The notes beneath the pieces are model-generated. The model was not told the DNA's origin, searched no databases, and saw only the letters and a list, made by a program, of their open reading frames with translations. The position numbers were made by a program, and so were the translations under genes. Shown here piece after piece: positions 16,055 through 20,579 of a stretch of DNA of 20,579 bases. The stretch comes from Gammaproteobacteria bacterium (GTDB lineage Bacteria; Pseudomonadota; Gammaproteobacteria; Thiohalobacterales; Thiohalobacteraceae): positions 1-20,579 of the forward strand of contig JAHJQQ010000024.1 in NCBI GenBank assembly GCA_018819175.1, read 5' to 3'. Every line of letters starts with the position of its first letter. Positions within the stretch are counted from its first letter, which is position 1.

Positions 16055-16134
16055 GTAGCCCGGATGGAGCGCAGCGTAATCCGGGGGAGGCGGCAGAGAA
16101 TTTCCCGGATTGCGCTGCGCTCCATCCGGGCTAC
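16055..16134. repeat. Large palindrome between transporter ATPase and permease genes
   Basis: Two 31-bp arms (16055-16085 and 16104-16134) are complementary with a single mismatch around an 18-bp spacer. The arms start GTAGCCCGGATGGAGCGCAG. This sequence type occurs as a dispersed palindrome in many proteobacterial genomes. In the operon mRNA it would form a very stable stem-loop between permease and ATPase coding regions. Confidence 0.88.
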
Positions 16135-16162
16135 GGGATGCCTGTGTTGAAATGCGCATCGT

Positions 16163-16975
16163 TCAAGCCCTCTGATACCAGGGAAAAACTTTACGGCTGA
16201 GCATGCGCAACAGCAGGTCCATCATGAAGGCCAGCACGGTAATCCAGACGACATAAGGCAGAATGATGTCCATAGCCAGATAACGGCGTACCAGGAAGAT
16301 GCGATAACCCAGACCATCCGTCGCGGCTATCGCCTCGGCCGCGATCAGAAACAGCCACGCCGGTCCCAACGACAAACGCACCGCATCGATCAGTCGCGGC
16401 AGCATTTGCGGCAACACCACCCGCAACACCGCCTGCCAGGTCGAGGCACCCAGTGTCTGTACCTTGATCAATTGCTCCGCGGGCAATTCAGCGACACGCA
16501 TGCCGATATCGCGCATCACAAACGGCGCGACACCAATCACGATCAGAATGACTTTCGATAATTCACCGAGACCGAAGATGATGAACAGAATCGGCAGTAT
16601 TGCCAACGGTGGAATCATCGACAGCGCTGCGATCAACGGCGACAGTGCCGCACTGGCGTAAGGCAGAACGCCGGTCAGAATACCGAAGATCAACCCACCC
16701 AGCGCCGCCAGCGCCAAACCGATGCAAAGTCGCTGCAGACTGGACGCGGTATCCGCCCATAAGGTTATGACACCGGTACGCTTGTCTTCCTGAAAGGCGA
16801 ACTGCGCAATACTGTCGGCAAACGTGGAAATCGCCGGCAGCATCTTATCGTTGGGGTTCTCCTCCAAGCGCATATCCGAGGCAATCAGATACACGATCAG
16901 CAACGCGACGAACGGCAGGAGCCCGAGCAGTAGGCGACTGCCTCGATCCGGTCGTAGGTTCAACAATCGCCGCAT
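16163..16975 (-). CDS. ABC transporter permease, guanidine/'urea carboxylase' region
   Basis: Membrane subunit of the importer, 270 residues. It has about six hydrophobic segments and the binding-protein-dependent permease (EAA-type) loop near residues 176-196 (LGASTWQAVLRVVLPQMLPR). It is of the SsuC/TauC-like class. I chose the ATG at 16973-16975; a TTG three codons upstream is possible. The gene lies between binding-protein and ATPase genes, with gaps of about 145 and 137 bp that both contain repeat elements, so subunits may depend on read-through of these structures. Substrate assignment is by context. Confidence 0.87.
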   Translation of the reverse strand: MRRLLNLRPDRGSRLLLGLLPFVALLIVYLIASDMRLEENPNDKMLPAISTFADSIAQFAFQEDKRTGVITLWADTASSLQRLCIGLALAALGGLIFGILTGVLPYASAALSPLIAALSMIPPLAILPILFIIFGLGELSKVILIVIGVAPFVMRDIGMRVAELPAEQLIKVQTLGASTWQAVLRVVLPQMLPRLIDAVRLSLGPAWLFLIAAEAIAATDGLGYRIFLVRRYLAMDIILPYVVWITVLAFMMDLLLRMLSRKVFPWYQRA

Positions 16976-17003
16976 GGCTAACAACCTTGGTTAATAGACC
17001 CAG

Positions 17004-17089
17004 AAAACCCCTGATTATCCGTCGTTCCGGCCCAGGTCGGTCGCGCCCCGCATGCCGGAATGACGGATTGGCAATCAGTCAGAGATTCC
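17004..17089. repeat. Degenerate TIR element with hairpin core
   Basis: The left end AAAACCCCTGATT and the right end, on the minus strand GGAATCTCTGA, resemble the ends of the 141-bp MITEs. The core has a CCGTCGTTCCGGC...GCCGGAATGACGG stem around 17019-17066, like the core of the 10083-10151 element. Target duplications are no longer visible. It lies in the gap between binding-protein and permease genes. Confidence 0.5.
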
Positions 17090-17121
17090 TTGGCTCAAAT
17101 CCTGCGATCGGTGCATACGAA

Positions 17122-18192
17122 TCAAAGCGCGCCGTCAGCCGCCATCTTCATATAGGTTTCATTGAATCGCAGTTTCATGTTCGCGCTATCGCCAAAACTC
17201 ACACTACCCGGGAAACTCATACCGATGGCATCGGCACTCTTGGCGCCTTCGCCCAGGATGCCATGATCGAATGAAAAGCCTGCGACCATTTTCATGGTAT
17301 CCACCAGCGCGCTGCTGGTCGTGAAGCCCACAGCATCAGCCGGTGTGAAGAAGAACTTGGTGGTCTTCATCTGATCTTCATAGCCGGCCAGATCGGTGCC
17401 CGAGGCTTCGGCCATCAGGGTGCGCGCAGCCTTACCCTTTTCGTCATCCTTGGACATGATGCTCATGGTTTCATACCAGGCACCAACCAGGGCCTTGCCA
17501 AGTTCCGGATGCTTTTCCAGCGTGGCGCTGTTCACCACCATCAGATCGATGATCTCGCCGGGGATCTTGCTGGAATCGAAAACCAGATTCGCGCCCTTGA
17601 CCGTACCCATGATTTCCGCCAACTGCGGCTTCCAGGTCACCAGACTCGTGACATCGGCCGAGGATGCGGCGGCAACCATATCCGCATCGGAAGTATTCAC
17701 GACAGTCAGATCACGCTCTTGAAGATTCACGCTGTCCAGCGCGCGTGCCAGTAAGTAATGCGATACCGACAGCTCCACCAGATTGACCTTTTGCCCTTTG
17801 ATCGCGGCCAGATCGCTGCTGCCCTTCATGACCACGCCATCGTTTCCGTTGGAGAAATCGCCGACGATCAGCGCGGTGGAATCGACGCCGCCGGCGGCGG
17901 GAATGGTCAGCGCATCCATATTGGTCATCACGCAACCGTCATAAGCACCGGCCGTATACTGATTGATGGACTCGATGTAGTCATTGATCTGCACGACTTC
18001 GATATCGATGCCGTATTTATCGGCCCATTTTTTGACGATGCCTTCTTTGGCCGCGTAATCCCAGGGCATCCAACCCACATAAATCGACCAGGCGACTTTG
18101 AAACTGTCTTTGGCGAAGGCGGCAGGCACAATGGCGGTACTGAGTACAGCCGCGAGCCCCAAGGTAGTTATATGACGGATAAATGATCGCAT
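17122..18192 (-). CDS. ABC transporter periplasmic binding protein, guanidine/'urea carboxylase' region
   Basis: Periplasmic receptor of 356 residues. The signal peptide is residues 1-27 (ending VPAAFA). The mature part starts KDSFKVAWSIYVGWMPWDYA, characteristic of binding proteins found beside urea/guanidine carboxylase genes (NMT1/SsuA-like fold). Aromatic residues in this opening (Trp, Tyr, Trp-Met-Pro-Trp) and the acidic NDYIESINQY segment could form a pocket for a small cation; that is inference. A GAGGAG ribosome site precedes the ATG. The leader carries a guanidine-I riboswitch, so expression should rise with guanidine, which supports guanidine as substrate. Confidence 0.88.
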   Translation of the reverse strand: MRSFIRHITTLGLAAVLSTAIVPAAFAKDSFKVAWSIYVGWMPWDYAAKEGIVKKWADKYGIDIEVVQINDYIESINQYTAGAYDGCVMTNMDALTIPAAGGVDSTALIVGDFSNGNDGVVMKGSSDLAAIKGQKVNLVELSVSHYLLARALDSVNLQERDLTVVNTSDADMVAAASSADVTSLVTWKPQLAEIMGTVKGANLVFDSSKIPGEIIDLMVVNSATLEKHPELGKALVGAWYETMSIMSKDDEKGKAARTLMAEASGTDLAGYEDQMKTTKFFFTPADAVGFTTSSALVDTMKMVAGFSFDHGILGEGAKSADAIGMSFPGSVSFGDSANMKLRFNETYMKMAADGAL

Positions 18193-18258
18193 TGCACATC
18201 TCCTCGAATGTCATCTGCAGATAAAGACGTTCCGGATACGGCTTGCGATTGGCGGCAG

Positions 18259-18275
18259 CGAGAGGCTACACGGCG
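18259..18275 (-). promoter_or_regulatory. Anti-aptamer segment of the riboswitch expression platform
   Basis: On the minus strand this segment contains CGCCGTGT and CTCTCG. They are exact complements of the aptamer's conserved ACACGGCG (ending 18327) and CGAGAG (18354-18359). It lies between the aptamer and the binding-protein ribosome site. It can therefore form an alternative fold excluding the aptamer when ligand is absent. I do not see a textbook U-tailed terminator, so the switch may act on translation or through a weaker terminator. Confidence 0.55.
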
Positions 18276-18284
18276 TCGCACAAG

Positions 18285-18395
18285 CGGTTCCGTTTTGCTG
18301 GCCTCCCGGGCTTTTGTCCCGCCGTGTATCCGGAGTAGATTTCCGGACGGCATCTCTCGGACCAGCATTCGATAATCGAACCGGAACCCTAGATG
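18285..18395 (-). ncRNA. Guanidine-I (ykkC) riboswitch
   Basis: Read on the minus strand, the conserved blocks occur in order: CTAGGGTTCCGG (18392-18381), CTGGTCCGAGAG (around 18365-18354), then ACACGGCGGGACAAAAGCCC running into GGGAG (18327-18303), and a closing CGGAACCG (around 18292-18285) that pairs with the first block. This is the ykkC aptamer, which binds guanidinium and normally turns genes on. It begins about 8 nt after the start predicted from the sigma-54 promoter at 18414-18429 and ends about 90 nt before the binding-protein ATG. Confidence 0.95.
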
Positions 18396-18413
18396 CACTT
18401 TGCTAAGCTGTTC

Positions 18414-18429
18414 AGCAAGGAGTGTGCCG
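18414..18429 (-). promoter_or_regulatory. Sigma-54 promoter ahead of the guanidine riboswitch
   Basis: On the minus strand the sequence is CGGCACACTCCTTGCT. It fits TGGCACG-N4-TTGCW with two mismatches and keeps the invariant GG-N10-GC. The predicted start near 18403 places the aptamer at the very 5' end of the transcript, which supports the assignment. Confidence 0.75.
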
Positions 18430-18582
18430 CTTGGTGAGAATCAGTGAAGCAGTCGCTTCGCATTCGGCAGGGGTTTGTCCTAAATTGCTGTTATGTGGTG
18501 GAGAAACATCTACGCGTGGACAATTTATCCAGCAGCTGCATGATTCAGGCGAACAACTGCACGTCACCGCCCGGTCTTTTTT

Positions 18583-18599
18583 GGCACCGTTACAGTGCA
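18583..18599. promoter_or_regulatory. NtrC-like site shared by the divergent guanidine units
   Basis: The 17-mer GGCACC-GTTAC-AGTGCA matches 10 of 12 defined bases of TGCACC-N5-GGTGCA. Its centre is about 129 bp upstream of the inferred start of the deiminase unit and about 188 bp upstream of that of the transporter unit, both workable distances for an NtrC enhancer. A degenerate CAC...GTG dyad lies about 32 bp to the right (18617-18628) but has the wrong spacing by one base. Confidence 0.55.
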
Positions 18600-18693
18600 T
18601 ATCCTTATGTATACGTCACATAACAGTGCGCCCATCTCGCCCTGTTCGCCTGAACACGGTGCGTAATTGCCTGTTTTTGTGTCAACGTCCGCG

Positions 18694-18709
18694 TGGCATG
18701 TTCTTTGCG
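18694..18709 (+). promoter_or_regulatory. Sigma-54 promoter of the DUF1989 (deiminase) genes
   Basis: TGGCATGTTCTTTGCG matches TGGCACG-N4-TTGCW except at two positions, with GG (18695-18696) and GC (18707-18708) 10 bp apart. The start would be near 18720, giving a leader of about 110 nt. No second guanidine aptamer is recognisable in that leader, and no gene lies in the 18430-18831 interval. Confidence 0.7.
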
Positions 18710-18831
18710 ATGTCACCGACACAGAACGTTCCGTAGGAATGTCCTTGGCCGCGAATCCCATCGGCACGGATGGCTCGTGGACAAGGCGCACGCACAGTAC
18801 TATCTATACGAAAAGCAAGGAGATTCAAGGC

Positions 18832-19584
18832 ATGGCAGAACCTGCATCCACACCGCGCAGCGACGGACTCGATACGTCGCTGCTGTTGTGGGAGGAATTC
18901 GTTCCGGGTGGCGGCCATTGGTCCGGCGTCATGAAGCGCGGTACCACGCTGCGTCTGACCGACACCAAAGGCGGCGCCAATGTGTCCGCGCTGTTCTTCA
19001 ACCAGGAAGAAAAGCTCGAACGCTACAACATGGCCGACACCCTCAAGGCCCAGCACACGGCATATCTCACGCGTGGCTTCGTCTGCTACTCGGACATGGG
19101 CCGCGTGCTCTGTTCGATCACGGCCGACACCTGCGGCTGGCACGATACGATCTGCGGTGTGATGGATGCGAAGCAGCTCCTGAAAAAATACGGTACGCAC
19201 CGCTTCCAGGAGCACCGCAATTCCATGTACCGCAGCGGTCGCGACGGCATGCTCATCGAGCTTGGTAAATACGGTCTGGGGCGGCGCGATCTGGTCGCCA
19301 ACGTCAACTTATTCAGTAAAGTGATCGTGGACGAAAAGGGTGATCTGCGGTTCCAGCCCGGCAATTCCAAGGCCGGTGACTATGTGGATCTGCGCTTCGA
19401 AATGAATACCCTGGTGATCCTGTCCACGGCGCCACACCCACTCGATCCCAATCCGGAGTATGCACCGAAACGGGTCAGGCTCACGGCCTGGCGCTCGGGC
19501 ACGCCGGACACCGATGATTACTGCCGCAATTTCCGCCCGGAGAATCAGCGCGGCTTCTACAATACTGAAGTGCTGTTCCGGTGA
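18832..19584 (+). CDS. DUF1989 protein, carboxyguanidine deiminase subunit (UAAP1-like)
   Basis: This is one of the paired proteins long annotated 'urea carboxylase-associated'. They are now known to form the two-subunit carboxyguanidine deiminase (CgdAB), which releases ammonia from carboxyguanidine to give allophanate. The 250-residue product has the family core ADTCGWHDTICG (Cys101, His104, Cys108), likely metal ligands. Near the N-terminus it has WEEFVPGGGHWSGVMKRGTT, and later RDGMLIELGKYGLGRRDLVA. The ATG at 18832 is preceded by AAGGAG; the open frame upstream to 18667 crosses the promoter and is not coding. It overlaps the alternative GTG of the next gene. I did not decide which of CgdA or CgdB it is. 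Confidence 0.9.
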   Translation: MAEPASTPRSDGLDTSLLLWEEFVPGGGHWSGVMKRGTTLRLTDTKGGANVSALFFNQEEKLERYNMADTLKAQHTAYLTRGFVCYSDMGRVLCSITADTCGWHDTICGVMDAKQLLKKYGTHRFQEHRNSMYRSGRDGMLIELGKYGLGRRDLVANVNLFSKVIVDEKGDLRFQPGNSKAGDYVDLRFEMNTLVILSTAPHPLDPNPEYAPKRVRLTAWRSGTPDTDDYCRNFRPENQRGFYNTEVLFR

Positions 19585-19598
19585 GCGAGGCTGCTGAT

Positions 19599-20252
19599 AT
19601 GACACAAGCGACATTGACCGAGAGTGCCCTCGACCCTGCCAAGGCGGGATACAATTATGAACTGCCGGCTGGCGAACCCTGGTTGCATCTCGTCAAGAAG
19701 GGCCAGACTCTGCGCATTCTGGATCTGAAAGGTAATCAGGCCGTGGACACGCTGTTCTACAATGCGCACGACACGGCGGAGCGCTACAGCGCCAACGACA
19801 CTCTGCGCGCGCAGGGCAACATCTATCTGACCACCGGCAGCCAACTGCTCTCCAACGAGGGCAACGTCATGCTGACTATCGTCGCCGATACCTGCGGCCG
19901 ACATGACACACTCGGCGGTGCCTGCGCCTCGGAGAGCAACACGGTACGTTATGCACTGGAAAAACGTTTCATGCACAGCTGCCGCGACAATTATTTAATC
20001 GCGCTCGCCGAGTCGGACACCGACATGGGTAAGCGCGACCTGGTCAGTAACATAAACTTCTTCATGAACGTGCCGGTGACACCGGATGGCGGGCTGACAT
20101 TTGAAGACGGTATTTCAGCGCCCGGCAAGTATGTCGAGCTGCGCGCGGAAATGGATCTGTATGTCCTCATCTCCAACTGCCCGCAGCTGAATAATCCTTG
20201 CAACGCCTACAACCCGACCCCGGCGCAGCTGATCATCTGGGACGGGGAATAA
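19599..20252 (+). CDS. DUF1989 protein, second carboxyguanidine deiminase subunit (UAAP2-like)
   Basis: Paralogue and partner of the preceding gene, 217 residues. The core is ADTCGRHDTLGGACASESNT (Cys99, His102, Cys109), followed by CRDNYLIAL and GKRDLVSNINFFMNVPV, conserved in the family. Both proteins are expected in one cytoplasmic complex. I chose the ATG at 19599 with GAGCGAGG 8 bp upstream. A GTG at 19581 that overlaps the previous stop as GTGA would add six residues and is a fair alternative. The usual next genes, a biotin-dependent guanidine carboxylase and allophanate hydrolase, are not seen in the 327 bp left in the window. Confidence 0.9.
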   Translation: MTQATLTESALDPAKAGYNYELPAGEPWLHLVKKGQTLRILDLKGNQAVDTLFYNAHDTAERYSANDTLRAQGNIYLTTGSQLLSNEGNVMLTIVADTCGRHDTLGGACASESNTVRYALEKRFMHSCRDNYLIALAESDTDMGKRDLVSNINFFMNVPVTPDGGLTFEDGISAPGKYVELRAEMDLYVLISNCPQLNNPCNAYNPTPAQLIIWDGE

Positions 20253-20277
20253 TGAAATTTTTAGGAAACCTTTAAAC

Positions 20278-20494
20278 ACCAAGGCGCAGAAGGCGCACGA
20301 AGGAAAACATTCAAACAATGTACAAAAGAGTTCCCTCTCCTCTCGCGGGAGAGGGTTAGGGAGAGGGTTAGGGAGAGGGAGGCAGCTGGAACGTGCATCA
20401 CCCTCTCCCTGACCCTCCACCATCAAGGAGGAGGAGGTTTTTCATCAACATTCATGAAAGATTTTCCTTCGAGCGCCTTCTGCGCCTTGGTGGT
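20278..20494. repeat. Inverted repeat cluster downstream of the deiminase genes
   Basis: A left arm at 20278-20307 (ACCAAGGCGCAGAAGGCGCA and onward) pairs with a right arm at 20462-20494 (TTTTCCTTCGAGCGCCTTCT and onward). These are a third sequence variant of the punctuating repeats seen in the urease run, here beginning ACCAAGG rather than GAACCGC. The interior contains a CCCTCTCC/GGGAGAGG hairpin repeat. Confidence 0.75.
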
Positions 20495-20579
20495 GAAGCT
20501 TTGTAAAAAGAGTTCCCTCTCCCCTCGCGGGAGAGGGTTAGGGAGAGGGGGGCAGCTGGAACGTGCATCACCCTCTCCC
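20330..20579. repeat. Duplicated CCCTCTCC...GGGAGAGGG repeat, second copy cut by window end
   Basis: A unit starting AAGAGTTCCCTCTC at about 20326-20410 is repeated from about 20509 to the window end, including the shared tail GGCAGCTGGAACGTGCATCA. The first copy has an extra GGTTAGGGAGA step. Each forms a CCCTCTC...GAGAGGG hairpin. This is a dispersed repeat type found in several proteobacteria; no gene is visible in 20253-20579. Confidence 0.75.

Noticed and set aside
18615..18631. Second NtrC site next to 18583-18599
   Set aside because: CAC and GTG half-sites are present at the right distance from the first site, but the inner spacing is one base short, so I left it as a remark only.
18667..18831. 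Upstream extension of the first DUF1989 gene
   Set aside because: It crosses the sigma-54 promoter and leader; an AAGGAG ribosome site marks the ATG at 18832.
18720..18831. Second guanidine riboswitch (class II or III) in the deiminase leader
   Set aside because: There is a small CCATC/GGATGG hairpin, but I could not find the paired ACGR-loop hairpins of class II or the class III consensus.

Overview
The window is a nitrogen-scavenging locus from a Gram-negative bacterium, most likely a gammaproteobacterium. This rests on the TorF-type outer-membrane porin, the proteobacterial form of UrtB with a long N-terminal domain, GG-N10-GC sigma-54 promoters with NtrC-like sites, and the moderately GC-rich codon use; no rRNA or marker protein is present to fix the taxon. 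It combines two ways of obtaining ammonium: urea uptake with nickel urease, and guanidine uptake with the start of the guanidine carboxylase/carboxyguanidine deiminase route.

Layout. From 14397 down to 493 everything is on the minus strand. First come a nickel permease of the UreH/NicO type and the urease genes ureD-ureA-ureB-ureC-ureE-ureF-ureG (7989-14397). Then come a TorF-family porin (6814-7593) and the urea ABC transporter urtA-B-C-D-E (493-6396). A tRNA-Arg(CCG) gene at 14785-14861 on the plus strand begins a 3.4-copy tandem repeat that runs to the stop codon of the next operon. At 15228-18192 (minus) lie the ATPase, permease and binding protein of the ABC transporter that accompanies 'urea carboxylase' regions. 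Its leader is a clear guanidine-I (ykkC) riboswitch. Facing the other way (plus, 18832-20252) are two DUF1989 genes, the paired carboxyguanidine deiminase subunits formerly called urea carboxylase-associated proteins. The carboxylase and allophanate hydrolase that usually follow are not in the window.

Control. Three good sigma-54 promoters can be read by eye: one for the porin (7745-7760, minus, matching every consensus base), one ahead of the guanidine-I riboswitch (18414-18429, minus) and one ahead of the deiminase genes (18694-18709, plus). NtrC-like dyads stand at 7846-7862 and 7878-7894 (centres 32 bp apart) and at 18583-18599. The inferred logic is that nitrogen starvation (NtrC) opens both guanidine units and the porin, while guanidine itself gates the transporter through the riboswitch. 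For urtA I see only a sigma-70-like promoter, with a small transposon-like element inserted directly upstream of it.

Repeats. Gaps in the locus are filled with palindromic DNA. Paired inverted arms built on GAACCGC and roughly 9-bp microrepeats sit between ureG/ureF, ureE/ureC and ureB/ureA, and beyond urtE and the deiminase pair; some are nested. Two near-identical 141-bp MITEs and one or two shorter relatives share the end GGAACCTCTGATT with YTAR-type target duplications, as in the IS5 group. Large single palindromes lie between urtA and urtB and between the ATPase and permease genes of the guanidine transporter.
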